NCBI GenBank assembly: GCA_023426545.1
Contig: JAFAAN010000057.1
Span: 24,141-88,140 of the forward strand
Source of the DNA: Pseudomonadota bacterium
Lineage (GTDB): Bacteria > Myxococcota > Myxococcia > Myxococcales > Myxococcaceae
Reading direction: 5' to 3'
Length of the DNA: 64,000 nucleotides
Shown here: positions 26,204 to 34,337 of the stretch, piece after piece
Layout of the letters: each line of letters begins with the position of its first letter
How positions within the stretch are numbered: the stretch's first letter is position 1
Notes under the pieces: generated by a model
Told to the model about the DNA's origin: nothing
Database searches by the model: none
The model's input: only the letters and a program-made list of their open reading frames with translations
Position numbers and translations under genes: made by a program

Positions 26204-28629
26204 TCCTTCACCTCGGACAGGACGTCCTGGAACTCGGCGTCCAGCTCGCGCAGGGCCTCGTCCTTCTGCGAGGACAGCGTCTGGATGGCCGTCGTCTTGT
26301 CCTGCTTCTCGTTGAAGGCCACGTCCACCACGCCCACGTCCGCCTTGAGCACCAGATCGTAGAACGTCTGGCGCACGCGGCGGATGCTGTCATAGGCGAT
26401 GCGGCCCACCAGCATGCGGGCGTCGCCGGACACCGCGGCGACCTCCTCCTCGTAGCGCTGGAGGAGCTGCTGCTCGGCGACGACCTTCTCGCGGATGACG
26501 CGGCCCCGGTTCTCCAGCCGCTCGCGCAGCACGGTCCGGGCCGTCGTCACGCGCTCGCGCAGGCCGTCCAGCCGGTGCCGCACGGCCTGGGTGCGCCGCA
26601 GCGTGGACTGGGCCTCCGAGTCCGCCCGGGGCTCCGCCTCGCGCAGCACCGCGTGCTCACGGCGCAGGGACTCCGCGTAACCCAGGCGGATGGCCCGCTC
26701 GCCGGCCAGCGAGGTGTCCACGGCGTTGCGCTCGTCCGCCAGCTTCGCGCGCGTGGTGGCCAGCTCCGCCTGGAGGTCGGTGAGCGTCTGGACCTCGGCC
26801 TGCAACTGGAGGAGGAACTCGCGCTCCTCGTCCGGCGGCGTCTGCCGCTGCGGGCGCGAGTCCTCCACCCACTGGCGCACGGAGGCGGCGATGGCCTGGA
26901 GCGACTGGAGCTCGTAGGCGAGCCGGTGGGCCTCGCGGTCCACCTCGTCCACGCGCCGCTGCATGCGCTCGCGGCGCGCCTCCAGCGCCTTCAGTGTGGT
27001 GGGCAGGGTGGAGAAGCGGCGCTCCAGCGCCTCACGCGCGTTGCGGGCCTCCGTCAGCCGCGCCTGCTCGTCGGGCGTGAGCACGCCCTCCAGCGCGCGC
27101 GTCTCCACCCGCACCAGCTCCGCCTCGGCGCTGATGAGGGCTGTGTCGACGGCGTCCGCGCGCGTGTTGGCCTCCTGCAGCTCCGGGAAGGTCTCCAGGC
27201 CGCGCGTGTCCAGGGCATGGAGGATGCGCCGGGCAATGGCCGCGGCCTCGTTCCGGCCCCGTCGCCCGCTGTCGAGGTCGTCCACCAGCCGCACCGCGTC
27301 CGCCACGTCGCGCTGCGTGGTGGCGTACTTCAGCACCAGCGGCGGCAGCACGGTGCTCATGTCCGGCGTGCCGTCCGCGCGCCCCAGCAGCCGGTCGAAG
27401 TACGCCACCGGGTCGCGATGCGAGCCCAGCAGCGTGTCCAGGTGGTCGCGCGCCGGGCGGAAGGTGTCGCCGACGTGGGTATAGGCGTCGGTCGCCTCGT
27501 CATAGCGGCGCAGCTTCTGGAGCAGGTTGCCCTGGAGGATGCGCCCCTCCGCGGCCAGCCGCGAGTCGGGCGCCACCAGCAGCAGGATGTCGATGGCGTT
27601 CTTCGCCTGTTGGTAGTGGCCCTGGCGCACGTGCACCCAGGCCGATTCGTAGAGCGAGTCCGGGAAGGACTCGCTGTCGCGAGGCACCTGGCCGTAGCGG
27701 TCCAGGGCTTCGTCGAAGCGGCCCGTCTCGTACAGCAGCCGCCCCAGCGACAGGAGCGCCAGCTCACGCACGCGCCGCGCTTCCTCTTCGGGCGTCGGTG
27801 CTGCGCGGTGAGGGGCCGTCCTGCCCGGAGCGGCCTGCGCGGCCTGCGCCGATGGGGGCGTGGCGAGCTGCTGGAAGCGAGCAATGGCCGCGCTCAGGTC
27901 CCCTTCCTGCACGGACAGGACGCCCAGGTGGTAGGCGGCCTGCAAGCGGAAGGGGCCGTTGGGGGCCTGCGCCAGCGGCGTGAAGGCGGCGCGCGCCCGG
28001 GCGATGCGCTCCGCCGGCGCGAGGTCCGTGCGGCGGAACAGCCACTTGGCGTGGACGTAGGCAATCTCCGGCGAGAGCTGGCCGCCGGACAGCGTCCGGG
28101 CCTGCTCAACGTAGGCCTCGACGCCCTCGTAGACGTTGAGGCGCCCGGCCACCGTCAGGTAGCGCGACAGCGCCTCGCGGTAGTGGGGGGCGGTGGGGGG
28201 CAGGGCCAGCAGCTCGCGCAGGTACATGCGCGAGCCGATGTAGTTGCGCTGCTCGAACAGCGAGTCCGCCAGGTAGAAGAGCGCGTCCGGATAGCGGGGG
28301 TGCGCGCGGAAGCGAGGGTCGCTCACCAGGTCGTAGAAGAGGACGGAGGCCGCGGGCCAGTCGCCCAGCAGGTACTGGATTTCGCCGTCCGAGAACCGCC
28401 GGGCGAGCGCATCCTCGTCGCTGGCCTCGGCGCGCAGCGTGTACTGCGTCTCCACGAAGTGGAGGCTCTCCTCGGCGCCGGCGAGCCCCTGCTCCACCAC
28501 GTCCAGCCGTGGCGCCAGCTCGCGCGCGGTCGGGTGGGGCGGGGGCTGGCGCGCGGGCTCGGCGGCGTGGAGGGCCGCCGGCCCCAGCAGGGCCGCCGCG
28601 AGGGTGAGGGCGCGGAGCGAGGCGTTCAC
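26200..28629 (-). CDS. Exported TPR plus coiled-coil protein, GltC/NfsC-like
   Basis: An 809-residue exported protein. The signal peptide is LTLAAALLGPAALHAAEP. TPR-like repeats cover about residues 50-440 (GDWPAASVLFYDLVSDPRFR, PRYPDALFYLADSLFEQRNY, LALLSLGRLLYETGRFDEAL). A very long coiled coil follows over about 460-740 (LEALEARRERMQRRV-type heptads, LQAEVQTLTDLQAELATTRA), then a conserved-looking C-terminal segment with RIAYDSIRRVRQTFYDLVLK. Similar TPR proteins (GltC, NfsC) accompany the periplasmic parts of Glt and Nfs machines. The stop/start overlap with the next gene and the 11-bp gap to the previous one indicate one operon. A paralog role is inferred. Confidence 0.75.
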   Translation of the reverse strand: MNASLRALTLAAALLGPAALHAAEPARQPPPHPTARELAPRLDVVEQGLAGAEESLHFVETQYTLRAEASDEDALARRFSDGEIQYLLGDWPAASVLFYDLVSDPRFRAHPRYPDALFYLADSLFEQRNYIGSRMYLRELLALPPTAPHYREALSRYLTVAGRLNVYEGVEAYVEQARTLSGGQLSPEIAYVHAKWLFRRTDLAPAERIARARAAFTPLAQAPNGPFRLQAAYHLGVLSVQEGDLSAAIARFQQLATPPSAQAAQAAPGRTAPHRAAPTPEEEARRVRELALLSLGRLLYETGRFDEALDRYGQVPRDSESFPDSLYESAWVHVRQGHYQQAKNAIDILLLVAPDSRLAAEGRILQGNLLQKLRRYDEATDAYTHVGDTFRPARDHLDTLLGSHRDPVAYFDRLLGRADGTPDMSTVLPPLVLKYATTQRDVADAVRLVDDLDSGRRGRNEAAAIARRILHALDTRGLETFPELQEANTRADAVDTALISAEAELVRVETRALEGVLTPDEQARLTEARNAREALERRFSTLPTTLKALEARRERMQRRVDEVDREAHRLAYELQSLQAIAASVRQWVEDSRPQRQTPPDEEREFLLQLQAEVQTLTDLQAELATTRAKLADERNAVDTSLAGERAIRLGYAESLRREHAVLREAEPRADSEAQSTLRRTQAVRHRLDGLRERVTTARTVLRERLENRGRVIREKVVAEQQLLQRYEEEVAAVSGDARMLVGRIAYDSIRRVRQTFYDLVLKADVGVVDVAFNEKQDKTTAIQTLSSQKDEALRELDAEFQDVLSEVKE

Positions 28630-28640
28630 CGGAGGGCCCT

Positions 28641-29345
28641 CTACTGGCCGGGAGTGGAGCGGGTGACGGGCGGCGGGGCGGCGGGCGTGGCCTTGCGGCC
28701 CGTCTCACGCGTCACGGCGACCTCATAGCGCACGGCGGGGCGGTCCTTCAGGTCGGTGGTGATGCCGCCCTGCTCGTAGCCCACCACGTGCACGGTGGAG
28801 GTCTTCCCCGGCTCCGCGTTGAACGTGTAGCTGGACTGCACCTTGAACTTGTAGCCCTCCAGGTAGCTGAACACGCCATAGCCGTTGCCCCGGTAGACGA
28901 GGCGCACGGCGAGCTGGTGCTGTCCGGGGATGATGCGGCCGTTGAAGACCTCGAACAGCTCGCGCTTGCCCAGGTCCGTCTGACCCGCCTCGTCCACCTG
29001 CGTGTAGATGGGCGCGCCGTCGAGCGCGTACGTCACCGACTCCAGCTCGAAGGAGCCGCCCATCTCGTTCTTGTGGAAGATGACGGCGCGGGCGCCGGTG
29101 GAGACGTCGCCGCCGAGCACCGTCTCCTGGAGCAGGAGCAGCCGCGCCTTGGAGCGGTAGACCTTCTCCTTCAGGTCGACGACGTTCTCTTCCAGCGTCT
29201 TCACGCGGGTGTTGAACGCCTCGTCCGCGGTCGCAGCGGCCTGGGCAGAGGGGGCGGCGGAAGCTGCGGGCTCCTGCGCGAGCGCCGACCCGCAGAGGGC
29301 GGCGCTCAGCAGGGCGAGAAGCGGGTAGGTGGCGGCGACACGCAC
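28641..29345 (-). CDS. Exported protein of unknown function in the mglA-linked operon
   Basis: A 234-residue exported protein. The signal peptide is YPLLALLSAALCGSALAQ, followed by a short Ala-rich linker and a coiled-coil segment (about 45-75, NTRVKTLEENVVDLKEKVYR). The beta-rich domain at about 80-215 has GGSFELESVTYALDGAPIYT and FEVFNGRIIPGQHQLAVRLV. Sequence of this kind is found with Glt-like operons in myxobacteria but I know no function for it. The GTG at 29345 is the only start that keeps the signal peptide. It lies 106 bp after mglA and 11 bp before the TPR/coiled-coil gene, so it appears to lead the Glt-like part of the operon. Confidence 0.7.
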   Translation of the reverse strand: MRVAATYPLLALLSAALCGSALAQEPAASAAPSAQAAATADEAFNTRVKTLEENVVDLKEKVYRSKARLLLLQETVLGGDVSTGARAVIFHKNEMGGSFELESVTYALDGAPIYTQVDEAGQTDLGKRELFEVFNGRIIPGQHQLAVRLVYRGNGYGVFSYLEGYKFKVQSSYTFNAEPGKTSTVHVVGYEQGGITTDLKDRPAVRYEVAVTRETGRKATPAAPPPVTRSTPGQ

Positions 29346-29451
29346 GGTACGACCTCATTGGCAGACGGTCCGACCTGACGGCAAGGGAGGACATAGCACC
29401 CTTGCCTGTGGGACGTCTTGCCGTGCCGTGGGCGGAAAGCGTGGTCGGCCG

Positions 29452-30039
29452 TCAACCGCCCTTCTTGAGCTCGGTGAGCACCAGCTTCGCCACGGCCTTG
29501 AGCGTGTCGAAGACGCCCACGCCCGTGGGCGCGACAGCCTGGTACTCTGGGATGTTGCGCGGGTTGAGCGCCTTGCGCATCTCCTCCACCGTCACGGCGT
29601 TGGGCAGGTCCCGTTTGTTGTACTGGATGACGTACGGAATCTTGTTCAGGTCGTAGCCCTGCTCCGCAAGGTTGATGCGGAGGTTCTCGAGCGACTCCAT
29701 GTTCGCTTCCATACGTTCGATCTGGCTGTCTGCCACGAACACGACACCGTCCACGCCCTTGAGGATGAGCTTGCGGCTGGCGTCGTAGAAGACCTGACCG
29801 GGCACCGTGTACAGGTGGAAGCGCGTCTTGAAGCCGCGAATCTCACCGAGCGACAGCGGCAGGAAGTCGAAGAAGAGCGTGCGGTCCGTCTCCGTGGAGA
29901 GCGAGATGAGCTTGCCCTTCGTCTCCGCGGCGGTCTTGTTGTAGATGTACTGGAGGTTGGTCGTCTTCCCGCAGAGCCCGGGCCCGTAATAGACAATCTT
30001 GCAGTTGATTTCGCGGGATGAGTAATTGATGAAGGACAT
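29452..30039 (-). CDS. mglA: MglA, Ras-like GTPase of motility polarity
   Basis: A 195-residue small GTPase, the same length as Myxococcus xanthus MglA. The P-loop is GPGLCGKTTN at about residues 19-28. Switch II reads YTVPGQVFYD, with Thr where Ras has Asp, a hallmark of MglA. The guanine-specificity motif is NKRD within VIQYNKRDLPN. In Myxococcus, MglA-GTP sits at the leading pole, activates type IV pili through SgmX, and docks on the gliding machine through AglZ and GltJ. It lies 11 bp downstream of mglB on the same strand. Eight further genes and the WzpB/WzaB pair follow in the same orientation. Confidence 0.97.
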   Translation of the reverse strand: MSFINYSSREINCKIVYYGPGLCGKTTNLQYIYNKTAAETKGKLISLSTETDRTLFFDFLPLSLGEIRGFKTRFHLYTVPGQVFYDASRKLILKGVDGVVFVADSQIERMEANMESLENLRINLAEQGYDLNKIPYVIQYNKRDLPNAVTVEEMRKALNPRNIPEYQAVAPTGVGVFDTLKAVAKLVLTELKKGG

Positions 30040-30050
30040 GGCTTCCCGGG

Positions 30051-30530
30051 TTACTCGCTGAAGAGGTTGTCGATATCGTCGTCGGAGATCTCGGCGAAGG
30101 GCGACCCAGCTCCAGGACTCTCGGTCTTCTTCACCAGGCTCTCGAAGATCTTCGCGAGCTCGTCACTGGCCTTCTTGATGCGAAGGCGGACGAGGCCGAG
30201 GCTGGTGCGGTTGTCGAAGATGACGACCAGCACGACCCGGCTGCCGACGATGGTCATGTACAGCGAGTCCTTGGCTCCCTCGTGGAACTGGTTGGGGAAC
30301 TCGTTCTCCCCAATCAGCTTGGCCAGTCCACCCATCGCCGCCACGTTGCCCGCCGTCAGCGAGGCCAGTGACGTGGTGTCGATGTTCTGCGTCTGCCCAG
30401 CCGAGGAGATGAGCTGCCCGTTCTTGTCGACGAGGAAGACCACCTTCGCGTTCGCGTCCTTCGTCAGCCGGTCGCAAACGGCGTTGATCTTGGTGTACTC
30501 CTCTTCGTACATCACCAGTTGCGTGCCCAT
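30051..30530 (-). CDS. mglB: MglB, roadblock/LC7 GTPase-activating partner of MglA
   Basis: A 159-residue roadblock/LC7-domain protein. FLVDKNGQLISSAGQTQNID, SLASLTAGNVAAMGGLAKLI and VIFDNRTSLGLVRLRIKKAS form the typical beta-alpha-beta layout. The acidic tail GSPFAEISDDDIDNLFSE is characteristic of MglB. MglB is the GTPase-activating protein and nucleotide-exchange aid for MglA and marks the lagging pole. The ATG at 30530 gives the usual MGTQLVMYEEEY start. An internal Met at codon 7 could also serve. The gene leads the mglBA transcription unit, and its promoter should lie in the 326-bp region upstream. Confidence 0.97.
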   Translation of the reverse strand: MGTQLVMYEEEYTKINAVCDRLTKDANAKVVFLVDKNGQLISSAGQTQNIDTTSLASLTAGNVAAMGGLAKLIGENEFPNQFHEGAKDSLYMTIVGSRVVLVVIFDNRTSLGLVRLRIKKASDELAKIFESLVKKTESPGAGSPFAEISDDDIDNLFSE

Positions 30531-30787
30531 GGGCGTATGCGCTCCTCAGCGTTCGCTCGTCCCACTCACGGCGACGCTCCGATGTTTCTGGAGTGAATCC
30601 ACGAGGTTAGACGAGGCGCTACCGACCGTGAGGATGCTTAGCAAAGCGTATCCACTCCAGCAAGAAGCCTTCCGCTTCCTGGAGGGACTTCCGGGTTTCT
30701 TTCCGGGCCCCCCGGCCGCACTGTGGGGTGGAGTCCACGCTACAGCCCCCTCCACGCCGGGGGTGGTGAAACCTCGGGGGAGCGGGG
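30531..30787. other. Divergent intergenic region upstream of mglB
   Basis: This stretch separates mglB (leftward) from the Ig-like repeat gene (rightward) and contains no gene. It should carry the mglBA promoter. Reading leftward, TTGCTG at about 30658-30663 followed after 17 bp by TAAGCA is a weak sigma-70-like candidate. The sequence also has a G/C-rich block (GGGCCCCCCGG) near 30703-30713. Confidence 0.4.
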
Positions 30788-30816
30788 TTGGGGGCCTTCC
30801 CGGCTTTCTCTATACT
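30788..30816 (+). promoter_or_regulatory. Sigma-70-like promoter of the Ig-like/FecR/kinase operon
   Basis: TTGGGG at 30788-30793 and TATACT at 30811-30816 are separated by 17 bp. The expected transcript start (about 30823) is downstream of an in-frame upstream GTG at 30788. This supports translation from the ATG at 30857. Confidence 0.55.
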
Positions 30817-30856
30817 CCGCCGCGTTTTGCGGTCCCTGTTTCCCCCGCGCGCCCTG

Positions 30857-32377
30857 ATGGCTCGCCTGGTACTCGTGCTTTCCGTGTTGCTCGCCGCACC
30901 CTCCGTTCAGGCGGAGGCGGTGGTCGAGCGCGCCTCGTTGCGCCTGCGTTACGGGGTGGCGCTGCGCGAGGGGCGCCAGGTGGATGTGGGGCCCGGGGTC
31001 ACCTATGAGGGGCTGACGCCGAACGACCTGGCGGTGGTGGGGACGGGGTGGCTGGGGACGTCGTGGTTCGGCGCGTGGGCCGGGGTGCAGCGGGAGGGCT
31101 TCGACCTGCGGGAGGGCGCGCTGCGGATCACCGGCGGCAGCCTGTCGCGGGCCTCGGTGGGGCCCCGTGCGCGCGTCTTCGTGGGGCCGCTGCGCGCGGA
31201 GCTGGGCGCGGGCTATGGCTTCGCGCAGCTACCTCACTTCCATGACTCGGCGGCGCCGGTGCTGCTGCGCGGCGTGCGGCACGCGGCGGTGGTGAACGGC
31301 GTGGTTCGCGCGGACCTGCCGCTGGGGCTGGGGCTGGAGGCGCGCGCCGAGCTGCCGGTGGCGCTGGCGGTCCGGGACGCCCTGGGCGAGCGGGCGGAGG
31401 CGACGGGCTTCTCCGCTGGAGGCGCGCTGTTGGTGCCGCTGCGGCGCGCGGAGACCTGGACGGGCACGCTGGTGCTGGACTTCCAGCACGTGCAGGACAC
31501 GGTGACGTTGGCGGATGGGACGGAGTCCCGGCAGCAGCTGCGGCGGCTGGGCGCGGCGCTGGAGCTGGCGTGGCATGACGGTGCGCGGACGCCCCGGCCC
31601 GTGGCCCGGCCGGTGGTGGTGCCGGGGCGTGTGACCTTCCGGGTGCTGGATGCGAGCACGGGCGCGCCGTTGCCAGGGGCCCGCGTGGTGGTGGGCGGCG
31701 AGGAGCTGCTGGCGGACGCGCTGGGAGAGGTGGACGTGGCGTCGCTGCCGCCCGGACCGGTGTCCGCGCTCGTCAGCGCGGAGGGCTACGCGCCCACGGA
31801 GGCGACGGCCACGGTGGAGGCCGGGGTTCGTTCGGAGCTGGAGGTTCATGCCCGCCCCCTGCCGCCGGCGACGGGCTCGCTGCGGGTGACGGTCGTGAAC
31901 GCGCAGTCGGGCGTGCCGCTGCCTGGGGTGCCGGTGTCGGTGGGGGCGGTGGAGGCGCACACGGACCTGGCGGGCCAGGCCTGGGTGGAGGCGCTTTCGC
32001 CCGGGCCGGTGTCCATCTCCGTGAAGGCCGCGGGCTTCCGGCCGGCGGAGGAGGCGGCCTTCGTCGTCGCCGGGCAGGACGCCACGCTGTCGGTGCCGCT
32101 GGCGGTGGAGCAGCGCAAGGGAGTTCGGGCCACGCTGACGGGGCAGGTCCGCAGCGCGCGAGGGGGGCAGCCGCTGGCGGCGACGCTCCTCATCACCAAG
32201 GCCCGCGTGCGGGCGCGCACGGATGCGAAGGGCGCGTTCAACGTCCAGGTGCGCGGTGGCACCTACCGCATCACCATCTCCGCGCGAGGGCACCTGTCCC
32301 AGACGAAGGTCGTCACCCTGCGCGACGGTGAGCGGACCATCTTCAATGTCGACCTCTTCCCGAGGGGGAAACGGTGA
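30857..32377 (+). CDS. Exported protein with repeated carboxypeptidase-regulatory-like (Ig-like) domains
   Basis: A 506-residue exported protein. The signal peptide is LVLVLSVLLAAPSVQAEA. About residues 20-235 form a beta-rich region resembling a small outer-membrane barrel, with alternating GLGLEARAELPVALAV strands. Three beta-sandwich repeats of the carboxypeptidase-regulatory type follow: FRVLDASTGAPLPGARVVVG, VTVVNAQSGVPLPGVPVSVG, and a third near RSARGGQPLAATLLITKARV ending FNVDLFPRGKR. The start at 30857 is supported by the promoter directly upstream. It overlaps the FecR gene by four bases. The function is unknown. A cell-surface adhesion or scaffold role is inferred from the repeats. 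Confidence 0.78.
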   Translation: MARLVLVLSVLLAAPSVQAEAVVERASLRLRYGVALREGRQVDVGPGVTYEGLTPNDLAVVGTGWLGTSWFGAWAGVQREGFDLREGALRITGGSLSRASVGPRARVFVGPLRAELGAGYGFAQLPHFHDSAAPVLLRGVRHAAVVNGVVRADLPLGLGLEARAELPVALAVRDALGERAEATGFSAGGALLVPLRRAETWTGTLVLDFQHVQDTVTLADGTESRQQLRRLGAALELAWHDGARTPRPVARPVVVPGRVTFRVLDASTGAPLPGARVVVGGEELLADALGEVDVASLPPGPVSALVSAEGYAPTEATATVEAGVRSELEVHARPLPPATGSLRVTVVNAQSGVPLPGVPVSVGAVEAHTDLAGQAWVEALSPGPVSISVKAAGFRPAEEAAFVVAGQDATLSVPLAVEQRKGVRATLTGQVRSARGGQPLAATLLITKARVRARTDAKGAFNVQVRGGTYRITISARGHLSQTKVVTLRDGERTIFNVDLFPRGKR

Positions 32378-34335
32378 GCGCGGTGTGTCGTGGGTTCCTG
32401 CTCCTTCTGCTCCTCGCCGCCTCGGGCTGTGACAGGGACGCCGAGCCGGCGCGTCCCGAGGTGGTGGACGCAGGGCCGGGGGAGGTGCTGGGGCGGTTGG
32501 AGGGCGTGTCCGGCGACGTGCGTCTGGAGCGCGGTGGTCAGCGGCGGTCCGCGGCGGAGGGCCCGCTGTACGGGGGCGACGCGGTGGAGACGGCCGAGGG
32601 CGGCGCGGCGACGGTGCGCTTCTCGGACGGGCGCACCGTGGAGGTCGGGCCGGACGCGCGCTTTGCGATGGGGAAGGACTCGGGCGGCATCGTGCTTCAG
32701 GTGGAGCGCGGCATCTTGCTGTCGCGCGTGCCCGCCGGCGCGAAGCGGCCCGGCGCGGGCTCGAAGGTGGCGTTGAGCATCCGCACGCCCTTTGGTCTCA
32801 CGCGCGTGGGGGCCGAGGAGCCCAGCGAGGTCCGCGTGCAGGTGGCGGAGGAGGCGGGCCGCGTCGAGGTGCGGTTGGGTGCCATCGAGTTCATCGGCCG
32901 CGACGGCAAGACGGTCCGCGCCACCGAAGGGGACGCGGTGGAGGTGGCGCCGGGCCGGACGGAGCTGGTGCGGCGGGGGGCGCGCGTCATGGAGCTGGCG
33001 CCCATCGCGGTGACGGTGCGCCTGGGCTCGGGGCGCGCGGAGGTGCGGCCCCAGGGCGCCTCGCGCTGGCGCCCGGTGGCGAAGCAGGGCGAGGCGCTGA
33101 AGCCGGGAGATGGCGTGCGCACGCTTCGCGGGGGCTCGGCGGTGCTGGGGCTGGAGGGCTCGGCGTCGGTGCTGTCGCTGGGGCCGGATGCGGAGCTGGT
33201 GCTGACGTCCGCGGAGCAGGGCGGCACCACCGACGAGGCGCGCCTGGACTTGTTGAGGGGCTGGCTGGGGATGCAGCTGGCGCGCGGGCGCACCAGCCGC
33301 CTGGTGCTGCCGGAGCTCCAGGTGGAGGGAGGCGGCGAGGCCCGGCTGGCGGTGCGTCGCACGGCGGCGGGCTATCTCGTGGATGCCCTCACCGGACAGG
33401 TCACGCTGGTGCGAGGCGCGGACCGGCAGGCGCTGCGCGCCGGTGAGCGCGCCACGGTGGGCGCCGCGTCCCAGGCCGTGCGGGTCGAGCCGCTGGCGCC
33501 GGCGCCGTTGGCACTGGACGTGGCCGATGGCGCGGAGGTGTTCCATTCGGGGCTGACGGAGGTGGCGCTCACCTGGGAGGGCGAGGGCGAGGCGCAGGTG
33601 GAGGTGGCGGAGGACGCGGCCTTCACGCGCCCGGTGCTGTCGGGCACGGTGTTCCAGCCCTTCCTCAACGTGCCGGCGCCGGCTCGCGGCAGCCTTCATT
33701 GGCGGGTGAGCCGCAAGGACGGCACGCAGGTGACGGGGCGCGCGTCGTTCGCGCCGGAGCGCGTGGTGCGCTCGTTGGCGCGCGTGCGCAACGTGGTGCC
33801 CGAGGGGCCGGAGAAGACGACCATCTTCTACCAGGACAAGCCCCCCTCGGTGACCTTCACCTATGGTGCGGATGCGTCCGCCGCGCGCTACCGCGTCGCG
33901 GTGTACCGCGCGGGCGCGCTGGACACGCCGGTGGCCGAGCGCACCGTGACGGAGACGCGCGCCGCACTGGACGCGGGCGCGCTGGGCGAGGGCAACTATC
34001 TCTGGTCCGTCACGCCGCTCTCCGCCGCTGGCGCGCAGCTCAAGGGAGGGCGGATGAACAAGCTGGAGCTCGTCTACGACAACTCGGTGCCGGAGCTCGT
34101 GGTGTCCGCGCCGCGCAACGGCCAGCCGGCGGACGCCAGGGTGCGCGCCGCCGGTGTCGCCCCCGTGGACGCCCGCCTGTCCATCAATGGACGCCCCGTG
34201 ACGCTGGATGGCAAGCACCGTTTCAGCACGTGGGTGGAGCCGGTGGGCTCGCCTCCCGTGTTGGTGTTTAAGATGACGCGTCCCGGTGCCCCGGCGGTCC
34301 ATACGGTGCGCACCCTGAAACAGCGAGGGCCGTGA
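32374..34335 (+). CDS. FecR-domain lipoprotein
   Basis: A 653-residue predicted lipoprotein (signal LLLLLLAASGC, Cys at about residue 19). Two FecR-type beta-rich domains follow, the first with LEGVSGDVRLERGGQRRSAA and ATVRFSDGRTVEVGPDARFA, the second near APIAVTVRLGSGRAEVRPQG. The C-terminal part has fibronectin-like strands (FHSGLTEVALTWEGEGEAQV). FecR domains outside siderophore signalling are common in myxobacterial surface proteins and their roles are unclear. The GTG start overlaps the upstream stop by four bases, and two bases separate its stop from the kinase start, so the three genes form an operon. Confidence 0.82.
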   Translation: MSAVCRGFLLLLLLAASGCDRDAEPARPEVVDAGPGEVLGRLEGVSGDVRLERGGQRRSAAEGPLYGGDAVETAEGGAATVRFSDGRTVEVGPDARFAMGKDSGGIVLQVERGILLSRVPAGAKRPGAGSKVALSIRTPFGLTRVGAEEPSEVRVQVAEEAGRVEVRLGAIEFIGRDGKTVRATEGDAVEVAPGRTELVRRGARVMELAPIAVTVRLGSGRAEVRPQGASRWRPVAKQGEALKPGDGVRTLRGGSAVLGLEGSASVLSLGPDAELVLTSAEQGGTTDEARLDLLRGWLGMQLARGRTSRLVLPELQVEGGGEARLAVRRTAAGYLVDALTGQVTLVRGADRQALRAGERATVGAASQAVRVEPLAPAPLALDVADGAEVFHSGLTEVALTWEGEGEAQVEVAEDAAFTRPVLSGTVFQPFLNVPAPARGSLHWRVSRKDGTQVTGRASFAPERVVRSLARVRNVVPEGPEKTTIFYQDKPPSVTFTYGADASAARYRVAVYRAGALDTPVAERTVTETRAALDAGALGEGNYLWSVTPLSAAGAQLKGGRMNKLELVYDNSVPELVVSAPRNGQPADARVRAAGVAPVDARLSINGRPVTLDGKHRFSTWVEPVGSPPVLVFKMTRPGAPAVHTVRTLKQRGP

Positions 34336-34337
34336 GG

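Noticed and set aside
30658..30690. Possible mglBA promoter (TTGCTG-17-TAAGCA, leftward)
   Set aside because: The -10 match is weak, so it is mentioned only as a candidate in the intergenic entry and not listed as a promoter.
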